Assembly: GCA_946807835.1 (NCBI GenBank)
Contig: OX327695.1
Span: 28,192,501-28,256,500 of the forward strand
From: Ailanthus altissimus
Taxonomy: Eukaryota; Streptophyta; Magnoliopsida; Sapindales; Simaroubaceae
Length of the DNA: 64,000 bases
Reading direction: 5' to 3'
Shown here one piece after another: positions 23,272 to 34,975 of the stretch. The notes under the pieces were generated by a model, which was given only the letters and a program-made list of their open reading frames with translations, was not told the DNA's origin and ran no database searches. Every line of letters begins with the position of its first letter. Within the stretch, counting starts at the first letter, position 1. The translations under genes and the position numbers were made by a program.

Positions 23272-24012
23272 TTAATAATAGAGAGATCCTAGCCACCAAT
23301 TTCCTCTGGAAGCACTCCCTGAATCATCTTCTTCGCCATCATCATTAATTTTGAGCGCAATAGAGTTGTTAATGCCAGAGCCCTGATGGGAATTGGGGGA
23401 TTGAGGATAGACGTAATCTTGTCCGCCATAATAGATTGATGAGCTTAGTTGACACGGCTGCTCCACTCTTTTCTGCATCTGATACTGCACTATTGAACTC
23501 GTATCCTTATAATTTTCCTGACTAATTTCACTTTCATGCCTTTTAGACGTATCGCCTGAACATATAAATATAGAGCTGAGTTTCAGGAATAAGTTATAAA
23601 ACGAATAAAGATTTGCAGTTTCAGAATGGTAAATGGTTAGAAATTTCGGACAAGCCAAAAAAAGTGGCCGACAAATTATCACAAGAAGGCAAATTAAAAG
23701 CATCTCTTCACCGCAACAGTGTCTTTGCCTAAAAGGGATCTTCCACATTTGTATATAAAATATACACTCAAATTATTTCTCTTCAATATGGATTTAAAAA
23801 TAAAAATTCTCAAAAACAATTGCTTACGTACCAGGAACTTCGGATTTGGCCTTAAAGCCGAAAGGAGGGGAAAACATAGACCCGAAAAACTCAGAAGAAG
23901 ATGATGATGATGATGACGACTCTTTGGACCCAAACAATTCATTTATCAATGAAGAAGAAGAAGAAACCGGACCCGAATCCGAACCCGGCCCTTCTTGCTT
24001 TCGTCCTTCCAT
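23272..24012 (-). CDS. Small serine-rich plant protein with C-terminal ASRGNWWxGSLYY motif (SIS-like)
   Basis: Exon 1 is 24012-23832, the intron 23831-23556 (GTACGT...TTCAG), and exon 2 23555-23272, giving 154 residues. The N-terminus is MEGRKQ followed by Ser-rich runs and LINELFGSKE / FFGSMFSPPFG. The C-terminus has EQPCQLSSSIYYGGQDY and ends SASRGNWWLGSLYY. These two conserved ends are typical of a plant family that includes the Arabidopsis 'salt-induced serine-rich' (SIS) protein; that match is from memory. No signal peptide, membrane segment or known enzyme domain is visible. An alternative donor 4 bp further on (GTAAGC, 23827) with a 17-bp microexon near 23735 also keeps the frame. Function is unknown; a stress role is only suggested by the family name. 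Confidence 0.8.
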
Positions 24013-25079
24013 TTCTCACCCTCGAGACTGTAATAAAGACTAAGAACGGTTCTCTCTTTAATAAATCTCCTCAGCCGCCCGTTCCTGGAATCCTTTTGTA
24101 ATTAGATGATAACTATTTCTCAGAGAATAATAATAAATACTACTCATTTTACAAAAACTCATTCAACTTATTTGTATCAAAATGAAGTGGTATATTCATC
24201 AATTACAAAAATTCACAAACCTGTTTTAGTTGGCAGAGTATAGTAAGTGCATTTTTTTTTGTGAGTTAGAGGTTTGATTCTAACTTTTGCGTAAAAGCGG
24301 GGAGCTCTGGCAAATTTTTTGTCATCAATACATATAGTGGTCATTTCTTGTCTTTATAATAACATTTACATTAAAAAAAATAAAATTATGAGTTAACTTT
24401 TCTATTTAATTGATAAATATCGCATCACTGAAAATAAAAATTTTAAGCTAATTTTTATGTAAAACTACACATTTTAAGTTATTAATATTTTTAACTTTTC
24501 TATTACTAGTGACATATAATTCATTGATTGAGTGGTAAATATTTTTAATTTTCAAATAAGTTATATTATCCACTGCTTCAGTGAATAACATATAGGTTAA
24601 GATGCAAATTTTAAATTATATCTTAAGATGTGTAATATTATTGATATTCTGAATTAATTGTGCTACTTTTTCTAATTAGTAGCTTCATTAATTTCCCAAC
24701 AAAAAACAAAAGCTTCATTAATTCTAAAACCATCTTTTGAGTTATATTTTTAATACATATTGTTAATTTTTTTACTACCGGCATTTGTTTTATGTTTATT
24801 TTGAGAGGCAAGACTCGTTAAATTTTTTTAAAAAAAAAAAAACTCTTATGAACTCTTTTACTCTCATTTCATTATGGAGTCAGATTATCTCTTAAACTCG
24901 ATATTTCGTAGCTATTGGTTAGCTCTAAAAGAAATCTGTTAAAAGTTTGGTAAGTGGAAACTAAAATGTGACAAACGCCAACATACGAACTACCACTTTC
25001 ATGAGAAAAGTTAAGAATCTACGTGGGAAAAATGCTTTTCCTTTACCTTAATTCTTTAGTTAAAAAGATTATTCTAACA
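24013..25079. other. Upstream region of the serine-rich gene, otherwise empty
   Basis: The first 100-150 bp probably hold the promoter and 5' leader (AT-rich, several TATTTATT-like motifs), but no single TATA box stands out. Near 24225-24300 is a tRNA-like pair of boxes (TAGTTGGCAGAG and GGTTTGATTCTAAC) that could be a SINE relic. The remainder shows nothing recognisable. Confidence 0.45.
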
Positions 25080-25860
25080 TTCACGTGATCATATTTCTTA
25101 TTGAATAACTTTTTTCTTATGGTGTTGCATATGATGGGTCTCTAGCCATCAGTAATTGAGGCTGCACGAATTATTATTGATGCTTTGGAGAAAGAGTTGT
25201 TTAAAGTTAAGTTACTCGATGTAGAACTTAGCTAAATTTGCACAAAATGAAAATAATGGTGCCCATTTTAATTTTTCTGTCCAAGCAAATTTGGAAAAGA
25301 ACAAACATGGCACAGAATCCATAGCACCAACCACCAGCTCACCAAATTGCCGAATCCGAATACTTGTTTTCGTTTTGGACTCATCATTCATGTTGCAATC
25401 TATTCCCTGTAATATAGCCAATAACTTAAAAATTGCAAATATAATCACAAAATACAAATCTGCTTTCAGAGCTCAGTTGTCATTGTTTGACCCAAATTTC
25501 TTTTCTGGCTTCCAAATTAGGACCCTAGCTATAATATAAAGCATCTAAAGCAAATGCTTATTTTCCTGCAAATGTGCTCATATATGGTCAAATTAACTTA
25601 CTTTGATCAAAAGGTGGTTTAGTCTCACAATATTTTGTGTCCATTCAAAGTTGCTGCTATAAAATTAAAACCTAAAGTTAGAGACTAATAGCATGTAAAT
25701 GAAACTTGAAAAAAAGCCGAAAAGAATGCAAAACGCTAGCCCTACACAGCGACCCACCACTCATGTGCAATGACAGTCCAATCGAATCACACACAAGAAA
25801 CTAAAATTATTGGTGACATGACATTACCACATTCATGGCTATAGACAGCCTAACTAAAAA
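25080..25860 (-). repeat. Inverted duplicate of the 40.39-41.11 kb block
   Basis: Read on the minus strand, this block follows 40390-41110 (plus) over its whole length with many small indels: AGTGGTGGGTC..GTAGGGCTAGC, AAGAAATTTGGG, GGCAATTTGGTGAGCTG, CTACATCGAG, GATCACGTGAAT. An 81-codon minus-strand frame (25457-25212, MYFVIIFAIFKLL...) lies inside but is not preserved in the other copy, so it is probably not a protein. The segment near 25300 also matches the FLZ upstream blocks, and 25801-25838 carries the conserved CTAAAATTATTGGTG motif in plus orientation. Confidence 0.7.
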
Positions 25861-26954
25861 GGAGAGACCCAAATAAAAATATCTAAAAATAATTGCTTTT
25901 TAAAATAAAATTTTAATTTAGTTACAAAATAATTGAATAAGGCTAAATATTTTTGCATTTTTCTCTCATAAATTATTTTAAAAAATTGATCCAAAACATA
26001 CTTTGAAATTAGTTAAAATGAATAATTTAAAGTAAAAGAGGTTGAAAATTAATAAATTTAATTGACAATGAATGAAAATTTGTAAAAAAAAAGGTAAAAT
26101 CTAGTAAAAAAATATTAAAGAATAAGGCTAAGGTTGATAGGGCCTTATGCCCTCCTTAGGCCAAACTCGCACTACATCTCGCGTGAGGCGCTTTATGCGA
26201 GTTGGGGCCTTGCGCCACACCTCGCACTACGATAAAGTTTCGGGAGTTATAACGGAAACTTCGAGTTTATATTGGTCACGGATTGAGAACGAGAATTGAA
26301 CTCTAAGAGATATAATAAAAGAGTTACGTTTAGTGGAAGTCCACCTAAGGAAGCAAGGTCATGGGAGTTTCTTCTCATAAACCCTTTTTAGTATTAGTCA
26401 TCGAGCATCTTTAACAAAAGTTTTTCCCTTGCATCTTGGTTACTTTTTATTTTTTGTTATTTTGTAATCTATCAACGTGAACGAGAGAAAAACAAACCCT
26501 ATTACTCGATTAGGGGATCTAAGCCATAGCTTTATTCCCGACTTGAAATTTATAAAGGACTTTAAGGGGGAGCCCTAGCCCAACCCGATTCCAAGGCTGA
26601 ACCCGATGAATCTTGGCTGTGGCACAGGTTCACCTTTATGTACAGCTTCGAGCTTCACCATTCGATTGGTTTGTCGAGGCTTACAGCTCCAGCCCCTATA
26701 TATAAGTAAGGAGGCCATCCCAACTTGACGGTTGTGTTTTAAGTATGCTTCTTCTCATTTCGTGTAGGCAGCTGACGGAACTACATGAGACTCAAGTACT
26801 AGGGGGCCATTTTTAGGACTCTCGGCATCCGTTGGGATGATGACAAGCTGATGAGTGAATTCTCAGTTGGACGTTTGGGGTTCAAGGTGGAGGGAGCATG
26901 AAAAAGGCGAATCTTTGCGATTTCCAATGGTTTTAAGCAAGCACTGTTTAGGAG
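25861..26954. other. Unclassified repeat-like DNA with GC-rich palindromic segments
   Basis: 25.87-26.13 kb is plain AT-rich sequence. From 26133 the sequence becomes GC-richer, with TCGCGTGAGGCG, GCGAGTTGGGGCC and CGCCACACCTCGCAC. The last motif recurs at 27.0 and 46.05 kb. 26.5-26.9 kb looks like LTR or internal sequence of a retroelement (TATATATAAGTAAGG as a TATA-like motif near 26700), but no coding domain is visible. I cannot classify it. Confidence 0.4.
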
Positions 26955-27574
26955 AAGAAAGTTGAGGTCAACAAGGCCTCGTTTCCTCCTTGCACCAAAC
27001 TTGCAGCCAACTCGCGCCACACCTCGCACAAGAGGTGTGGCTCGAGGCTCCGCCCCGCGTATCTCATCAGGTGCGAGAAATTTTGACTTTGTCCATCATT
27101 TTTTTCTCTAATTTTATTATTATCATCATTTTTATACTTTTTTTTATACATTGATGCGTAAAATTACTTGTTCTTAATTTATAGAGTATTGTTTTTTAAA
27201 ATCTATTTTTTTTAAAAACAACATTTTTTGTTTATTGATTTTGTAGCTCAAACTACAAATAAATTTTACCTTATATTATTTATAAGGACAATTTTATTTA
27301 TTCATTATTTTCTTGACTAATAAAAATTTATCAAATAATTTTTAGTTATAAAAATTTATAACATTTTAAAAGTGGTTATTTCTAACCATTTCTCCAAATG
27401 CTTTGGTGTCCTGTAAAAGTTGCTGTAATATTAATCTTGCAGCACGTATATGCATCTATTGAATAGATTATTGTGCAATGTAACCTAAATTTTTAAATAC
27501 ATAATTAGATAGCCACTCTTTAATTTTTTATGTGTCTAGTATATAAAACCATCAAAACTCTTTGCATTACATAT
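26955..27574 (+). repeat. 620-bp block, copy 1 (near-identical to 46000-46618)
   Basis: From AAGAAAGTTGAGGTC to TTTGCATTACATAT the two copies are almost identical, with a handful of substitutions (for example CCGCCCCGCG versus CCTCCCCGCG). Both begin with a GC-rich palindrome (CCTCGCACAAGAGGTGTGGC then TCGAGG) and continue as AT-rich DNA with no open frame. Sharp ends and very high identity, against strongly diverged neighbours, indicate a recently mobilised or duplicated unit. Confidence 0.85.
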
Positions 27575-28447
27575 TTCTTTAAATTAGATTTCGGGTCAAA
27601 TTTCAAATGGATCCACTAAAATCAAATGAAACAGTTTGGATTATCAAATTATTTAGATTGCTGTTTAGTGAGAGTAGAGCTATTCAGACCCAACATTTTA
27701 TCTCATAGTATCTCAGTTTTAACTAGCCATCATTAGTAAAGTTTTTTCAATTTACTTATTTAATACCGAAGTTGCCCTTAGTCTCATCATATTTTCTATT
27801 ACACCTATGTCAGTTTTTCTAAGATTAGCAAAAATTGGTGCCTTTCCATCTCTGATGTTCCTCTTTGTATCACATCAAACCTGAGAAAAAGGATGGCACC
27901 AAAATAACAATAATAAAAGAAAAGGTAGAAAAAAAAATTTATTTCTAAAACTAAACAAAAAGAAAAGGGAATCACCACAAGGCATGAGACCCATAATTAC
28001 CAGAGCGATATATATTTGCCAAGCATGCATGTCTCCCTGCTGGAGTAGACTGTGTGTCTCAAGCTAAAAGATTTTGAACTTGTTAACGACTTTGAAAGAT
28101 GTCAACATCCACATGCTCAACATTCACTTATGACTTGTAATTATGACCTCCGATTTGGCAAAAATTTCTATCTATGAACAATTTTATTTCATAAAATGCC
28201 TTTAAGATTTTCCCCAAACGGAAATTGTTTGTGATTGCTGTGATGCTATGACTTGAATGTAAATAGCAATACATTTACATGTTGCGAGTGTTGTGGGTGA
28301 TTTTTTTTTTTTTTTTTTTTGTATTTATTCTTTCCTGATTAGACGAGTTTGTTTGTATGAATTGATCTTTGTGTTCGTGGTTTATGTTATTATTTTTGGT
28401 TTTCATTTCATGGGAAACAGACAGCAGGGCTTAAAGTTTTTATTTTT
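27575..28447. other. Intergenic, old repeat related to 18.95-19.26 kb
   Basis: 27.6-27.9 kb resembles 18.95-19.26 kb in the same orientation (TTTACTTATTTAATACC, TCATCATATTTTCTATTACACC, TTTTTCTAAG). A poly(T) run of 20 or more lies at about 28302-28320. No gene is seen. Confidence 0.5.
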
Positions 28448-29033
28448 TTTCCCTTTTTAGTAAGTTATGTTAACAATAAATTTATAATTAAGATAAAATT
28501 TGACAATAAATTAGATATCATTCACTATACAAAAAAAATAGAGGATTAATAAAAAGAAGATGAGAGAAAAATTATACAAAGAGTTACAAAAAAAAAAGAA
28601 TTATTTTATTTTTTTATTTAAGGGTTCAAATTATTTTATTTTATTTAAGTGTTATTTTATTTTACAAAAAAATAAAACAATCCATTATAATCTTATAAAA
28701 TAAAATAAAAAATTTACTTTATTTTTAAACCCTTAAATAACACTTTTTTTTTGTAACTCCTTGTATAATTTTTCTTTCATCTTCTTTTTATCAATCCTCT
28801 ATTTTTTTTATATAGTGAATGATACCTAACTCATTGTCAAATTTGTATTCCTAATTTTTATATAATTTGAACTCTACTCTGAATAATAAATTTTAAACCA
28901 ATTTAAATAAAGTCTAATAAATCTTCTTTTACGAGGTAAATTAAATTTGGCTTATATTCAACGTTGTCTCCCTTACTAATTTTATCTTAATTATAAATTT
29001 ATTATTAACATAACTTACTAAAAAGGAAAAAAA
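28448..29033. mobile_element. Fold-back (terminal-inverted-repeat) element, MITE-like
   Basis: The left end TTTTAGTAAGTTATGTTAAC (from about 28456) is the reverse complement of the right end ..AACATAACTTACTAAAA (to about 29021), and pairing continues through AATAAATTTATAATTAAGAT. An inner pair (ATAGAGGATTAATAAAAAGA near 28540 with TCTTTTTATCAATCCTCTAT near 28785) extends the arms. The right arm has an extra roughly 130 bp (28840-28975) that also occurs inside Copia-A. Non-coding. The family is not determined and no target duplication was confirmed. Confidence 0.7.
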
Positions 29034-29089
29034 AAAAAACTTCTATGGTGTTTCTGCAGAACATGAACATGAGAATCTGAAGAAGAAGA

Positions 29090-29225
29090 AAAATGTAGTT
29101 TCTAGTGGTTTTGGCATTTCCTTACAGTTTCTTGCCTAGAAATTTCAGCATTGCTTCAGGGTTTATTCCAGTTGCATAGGCTTTCCAAGCAGAAAAATCC
29201 CAGATCCATATTTTAAAGGTGAACC
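29090..29225 (-). other. Possible terminal exon or relic encoding AWKAYATGINPEAMLKFLGK
   Basis: On the minus strand 29220-29110 reads WDFSAWKAYATGINPEAM then LKFLGKKL and a stop. A diverged copy lies at 6536-6660 on the plus strand, and similarity continues past the stop, so the two are parts of one duplicated sequence, perhaps the last exon and 3' UTR of a lost gene. I do not recognise the protein family. Confidence 0.4.
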
Positions 29226-29399
29226 TATTTATAAATCAAACTTCAATTCAGAAGTTCGCAAGAGAGTTAAAAAAAAACTATTAGGAAAATCATGAGTGTT
29301 GTCTTTGTTTTTACCTTAAAATATTAATTAAGTTTTTAAATTTTAAAAATACTTAATTATGTTTTTATTACTATTAAAACTTATCTTTAATATTAATAA

Positions 29400-30560
29400 A
29401 TCTTCACCAAACAGCGCAGGAAAAGTTTTGCTTCTCTATAATTTGGGAGTGTTTGCTGTAAGCCGCTGGGGAAATGGCCAAGTAGATCAATGTCAGCCTG
29501 CACCGAGGGAGCACCAGTGGAGGGGAAGCCATGGGTCGTTGATCAGCGCCTGTTAAGAGAGTCGTCGACGGTGGTGGCTTCGGCGATAATTGAAGGTGTC
29601 AAAACTTTCTTGTCTAGGGCCGAAAAAATGTTGGAGTTCCCCACGGCTTAGCACGGGCCAAGGAGCACACAACGATGGGTTGATGGCCGAAGAGGCACAG
29701 CGAAACACTCCGACTGGCTGAGCAAGATGCAGAACCAATGTAACAAAACTAGACACTGAAAATGGACAAAACGAAAAGAAAATATAATATCAAAGGAGAA
29801 AGAGAAGGAGTAGAGCTAGCTATTAGATCCACCGAAGAAGGGGCCGAAGCCCCTTCTCCGGTCGAGAAAGTAAGTGGCGGCTTTGTTGGGTCTTTCGGTT
29901 GAGAGTTTTGTAGCAAAGTTAATAAACCTTTAAATTTGAAGATCGATGGCGTTGTTTGGTCGTCGGTCATTTTCTCTCCGACCAACTTCAACACCGTTTG
30001 GACTCAGTTGCGGCTCTTTGACCTTTGCCGGCTTTAGTAACTACACAGCATTCGCCCGGGGTTTATGCAACTTCTGGCAGCTGCCACGATCTCCACCGTC
30101 AGTTTTACAAAACACCATTACATATTAGTCCAATGCTTTGATGGTCTAATGACTCTTGTTTTATCATTATTCTTATATTAGGTAGTATGAGTTGTGAATT
30201 TAATGGGTTTTTCGTTGTTATTGGCGGTGGAGGTTGTTTTCATGGTGTTCGTTGGTAGTAGTCCTTATCTTGCTGCCTTGTTCTTGTCTGACCGTTTCAG
30301 GCAGTGCATTCCCTATTTTTCAACCTACTGCTGCTCGGTTCCTTGGCTGCCCCGAAACCGCTTGTTGTTCTTTCGCCAGTCTTGTTTGTGTTTCTGTTTG
30401 TTGTCTTCAGTCCCTCGTTGAAAGCTGTCATTTCAATTTTTCTGTTGCTCCATTGGCCCTAGCCTTGTTAGTAATGATGCCCTCTGTTTATTGTACCACT
30501 ACTGTTAGCTTTCGAAATAATGGGATGGAGCTTGCATTTGTTTTAGTTTGAATAAAGTTT
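29400..30560 (+). other. GC-richer, transcript-like region without recognisable product
   Basis: Base composition rises clearly above the surroundings. Several short frames overlap on both strands (29946-30128, 30194-30421 and 30234-30551 plus; 29994-29749 minus), none with a known domain. The 105-codon frame at 30234-30551 starts with a hydrophobic stretch (WCSLVVVLILLPCSCL). An AATAAA signal follows at 30550. This could be an exon-bearing non-coding RNA, a decayed gene or retroelement UTR; I cannot decide. Confidence 0.35.
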
Positions 30561-32489
30561 AAAGTTTCCTCTTCATTGAAGTTTGGTATTCCTTTCTTCA
30601 GAGAAGTCTGATAATCCCTTTTTTTTTGGAGAGGTCTATTATTTCCTTTTTTTTGAAAAAGTCTGTTATTTCATTTTTTCGGAAATGTCAATATTCCCCT
30701 TTTCTATAAGGGGTTGATTTTCCTTTTTTGAGATTTGGTTCAAGAAAATCTTTGATATGTTATTATTTTTATTTTTCGGTAATCCTTTGATAATTGTATC
30801 AAAAGTCCTTTGATTAGATGTAATATCTTAATGTTATGAATGATACGAAACCAATCTTTTTAAAAATAATAATAATAATAATAAATCTTTACTTATTAGT
30901 TTAATTTTTAAGTTGAGTAATAAATTAATATGACATTCAAATCAAAGTTTTGAATTTGAACCTCATGTCTTTGTTTTTTTGTTAATTTATTAATTTATCT
31001 CTTTATTTTAATTTACGAGGGATTCATTTTAATTCAATCCTACTTGAATTTTTTAATTTATCACTCTAGTTTAGACTTATTCAAATTTCTTAATTTATCT
31101 CTCAGTTTCATTCTTGGAGAAGAGGGATTCATTCTAGTTCAAACTTATACAAAACACATTCTACGTGGAGAGAACTATTAAGACTTTTTTTAATATTAAT
31201 ATTGAGCATTTACCTATGAACTTAAATTTTTAAATTGAGTGATAAATTAATAATTACTATTATTTTTATTCTTAAAAATTCATTATCTTCGTCTCAAAAA
31301 AAGATAATTGGATATTTTCAAAACCTTAAAACTTTATTAGCATTTTAATAGATAAAAAACATGAGCGAAAGCGGTAGTTTTCCAAACTATTAATTGAACA
31401 TTTCTTAATATTATATATATTTCCGACAAGATGAAATATTTTCATTTTATTCACAAGTACATTCACACACTTTTTGACATTTAATTTTCATAAATAACTA
31501 CAATAATTCAATACCGATCGAAAAGGGACAATTACTACACACATATCCTATGCAAATTAAAATATCAGAATTAATATATCATTCCACGTCATTAATTTTA
31601 ATTAATTTTATCTATTTTATTTTTACTTATTCACTGCTTTTGCGTTGCATTAGTTTGTATGAAAGAATTTGTGCAATAATTTATATATATAGTATTATTG
31701 AAAAAGGCTTGCTACTTTTATCAAGAATATAAAAAAATTAGTGTCTAAAAATAATTTGTAAACTAACCTAAGTCATGATAGTCTAGTAATAAAGAGATGC
31801 TGAATAATAAAGAACACGTGTTCGAGCATGTTTCAATGTATAAATATAATATTTTATTTTAATAATTCTCTAATTATAATATCAGTGGATTTTTTTACTG
31901 TAATATCTTAATGTATTATTAATGATATAATATCAGTGTTTCAAAATAAAAAAATAAATATATAAATAGTTGGTGTGTATGTTTTCCTCCATGAACATCC
32001 TTTCTAACTTATTGGGAGTACAGGGAATATGAATTTTACTCGCTGTAAAAAGGGATAAAATATAACAAATGGTGTACTCAATGGAAAGGTTGATGGAAAT
32101 CAAGGAAAAAATTGAAACTAAAAGTATTCACAAAGAAGTTTTTTCATGATTTTGGAATATCTTTTCTCGTCTCTTCTTTAATTCGCGAATACATGATTCC
32201 TTTTCTTTTATGTGAAATTAAAGAATCCTCCACTTCAATAAGACTGAACCAATAACTCCATTGAGTTCCCTAAAGAGATTTTTTTTAGTTGGAGCGCCAA
32301 ACCGTCATTTTCATTTTCATTTTTTTTTATACATATCTCTTTATTTAAAAAATTTCCCTTCGAATATTACATAAATGAAGCAAAACCTAATCTCTTCCTA
32401 ACAGTACTCAATGCTCATGAGAGTGATATTCAATCCCCAAAGTATTTGTGTTATTAACTAAATGATTATCAATCTTTTATCCTAATGAT
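30561..32489. other. Intergenic AT-rich DNA with dispersed-repeat fragments
   Basis: 30.9-31.3 kb holds two copies of a dispersed motif (TTTTTAAGTTGAGTAATAAA / TTTTTAAATTGAGTGATAAA) shared with 22.1-22.4 and 48.2 kb. A short AAT triplet repeat lies at 30866-30884. Near 31770-31840 are weak tRNA-like boxes (TAGTCTAGTAATAAAGAG, GTGTTCGAGCATG), perhaps an old SINE. No gene is seen. Confidence 0.45.
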
Positions 32490-32625
32490 TCATAAAAATT
32501 TAGAAAAATATCAATTTCATCCTTGATTTATTTTATATATACTAATTTAATCCCTTTTTTTTTTTAATAAATACTCGGTCCATTCAGAAATGTTTTAAAC
32601 TATTTTCTACTACCATTTTCATTCC

Positions 32626-33737
32626 TGAATTGTTAAGGTATCAAGCTATATTTTTCAATTAATACCACTTTAGGCATCAATTCAGCTACAGATCTTATAC
32701 CAGTTTATTGCGAAAAATTAACTTTAATATTAATCTCTCTATGAGATTAGCTTTTTGCATGGACTCCATTGTTGGGGTTCTATGTGCTTAATATCTCTAT
32801 AACTTAGTATTTAGTACTTTAAGAACCTTATGCGCGTGTGAAAGACTTAATTTATAAATAATTAGGAACGTAAAAGATTTAAAACACTAATAAAGATAAA
32901 ATAAATAAATCGCAAAACACAATATATATATATATGGTTCGGTATAATGTTTACATCTATGAAGGATCTATGATCTAACTTTTTTTTATTAATTAGATCA
33001 TAACGTATTTTTTAAATCACCACAATCTTAAGATCTCTTAGTATCTCTCTTTATAGACCTCTAAGTATCTCTTAGATTATCACGATCTTTACAATATTTC
33101 TTAATATCTCTCATACCCCATAAGAGATTTAACCCAATGAATACAAGAATAGCTCGAGCATTCTTAAAATGATCTTTTGGTACTCTTTTTATTCACTCAA
33201 GAACAAAAACACACTCAAAGGTTACACTCTAGTACATCACGCACTTAGTGCATACACACCTCCTCTATTATCTCTTATGTTTACATATTGATGCTTGAGA
33301 TGTTTTAGTTATTCTAAGCAGTTATAAGGGTTTATATAGTGTTTACAATGTCCTTAAAATTTCTAAACCTGGTTGGAATAAGATTTCATACGTTTAGGAG
33401 TCCAAAACCTCCTCAAAGAAGTTGAATATGAGCCAAAAATAGAAATCCCCAAAACTGGGCATCGCGACACCAAGGACTGATGCCGTGCGACTGGTGTGCC
33501 TTCGATCCAGTGCCACAGTACTATATGGCTAGCGCTAGAACTACTATCTCTAGCGCTGCGGTACAGAGGGCAAGTGTTTGTTCACCCTTATTTTTGTGCT
33601 CCTCCTTACTTCCAACTTTCCGTCTAGCTCCTCCCTTGTACGTTAATGCATACTAGATTTCTTGTTGATTATTCACGTAGTATTCATCTCAATTCATACC
33701 CATATATGATTCTTGAATTATCACTTCCAACCTGAAT
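32626..33737 (+). mobile_element. Solo LTR, copy 1, with perfect 5-bp target duplication
   Basis: The LTR is 32631-33732, beginning TGTTAAGGTATCAAGC and ending CACTTCCAACC. TGAAT flanks it on both sides (32626-32630 and 33733-33737). No internal retroelement sequence adjoins, so this is a solo LTR left by recombination. It contains an AT-rich 5' half with TCTTAGTATCTCTCTTTATA motifs and a GC-rich core around 33470-33560 (GCATCGCGACACCAAGG, CTAGCGCTGCGG). Confidence 0.88.
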
Positions 33738-33871
33738 AATAATCATTTTCATTTCTACAATGACTAATTGACTATTTATATATACTAATTTAAACCCCCC
33801 CTTTTTTTTTAAATAAATACCCAGTCCTTATAGGAATGTTTAAAACTATTTTTTACTATTATTTTCATTCC

Positions 33872-34975
33872 TAAATTGCTAAAGTATCAAGCTATACTTT
33901 CCAATCAATACCACTTTAGGTGTCAATTTAACTACAGCTCATATACCAGTTTATTGTAAAAAAATCAGCCTTAACACTAATTTTTCATGAAATTAGCGTT
34001 TTGCATTAACTCCTTTATTGGGGTTCTATGTGCCTAATACCCACATAGCTTGGTATTTAGCACTTTAAGAACCTTATACGCATGCGTGCGAAAGACTTAA
34101 TTTATAAAAAAGTAAGAAAACAAAAATTAAAAACACCAAAAAAAGATAAATAAAATAAATCACAAAATACCAGATATATGTGTTTCAGCAAAATGCCTAC
34201 GTCTATGGAGGATCCATGAACTGGCTTCTTTTATTAATTAGATCACAAAGTATTTTTTAGATCACCATGATCTTAAGATCTCTTAGTATCTCTCTTTATA
34301 AACCTCTAAGTATATCTTTGATCACCATGATCTTTACAAGATCTCTTAGTATCTCTCATACCCCATAAGAGATTTAATCCAGAGAATATAAGAATAGCTT
34401 GAGCCTTCTTAAAATGATCTTCTTGTGATTCTTTTATTCACTCAAGAACAAAGACACCCTCAAATGTTACATTTCAGTGCACCACGCACTTAGTGCTTAT
34501 CTACCTTCTTTATTATCTCTTATGTTTACATCTTGATACTTGAGATATTTTAGTTATTTTAAGTGGTTATAAGGGTTTATACAGTGTTTATAATGTCTCC
34601 AAAAATCATAAACCTAGTTGGAATAAGATTTCATACGTTTAGGAGTCTGAAACCCCTTCAAAGAAGTCGAATCTAAGCCAAAAATAGAAATCGCCAAAAC
34701 TGGGCACCGCAACACCAAGGACTGGCGCCGCGGTGCTGGTACGCCTCTAATCCAGTGCTAGAGCTACTGTCTCCAGCGCCACAGCATTGAGGCCCGATGC
34801 TTGTTCACTCCTATTTTTGCGCTCCTCCTTATTTCTAACTTTCCGTCTAGTTCCTTCCTTGTGTGCCAACGATATATATGATGCTTCCAACTAGATTTCT
34901 TGTTGATTCTTTACTTGGTATCCATCTCAATTTATACCTATACATGATTCTTGAATTATCAGTTTCAACATGAAT
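33872..34975 (+). mobile_element. Solo LTR, copy 2 (tandem duplicate)
   Basis: The LTR is 33877-34970 and follows copy 1 throughout, with roughly one difference in ten positions by eye. Flanks are TAAAT on the left (mutated TGAAT) and TGAAT on the right, as expected if it was copied with copy 1's duplication. The GC core at about 34700-34800 (GCACCGCAACACCAAGG, GGCGCCGCGGTGCTGG) differs more than the rest. Confidence 0.85.

Noticed and set aside
23694..24101. Plus-strand and alternative minus-strand frames overlapping the serine-rich gene
   Set aside because: They are shadows of the Ser codon runs; the minus-strand spliced model has conserved ends at both termini.
29553..29994. Minus-strand frames of 67 and 81 codons
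   Set aside because: No domain, and they overlap other frames in a GC-richer stretch where chance open frames are more likely.
31770..31845. Possible tRNA gene or SINE (TAGTCTAGTAATAAAG.. and GTGTTCGAGCATG)
   Set aside because: No cloverleaf can be drawn and no duplication or poly(A) tail is clear; at most an old SINE relic.
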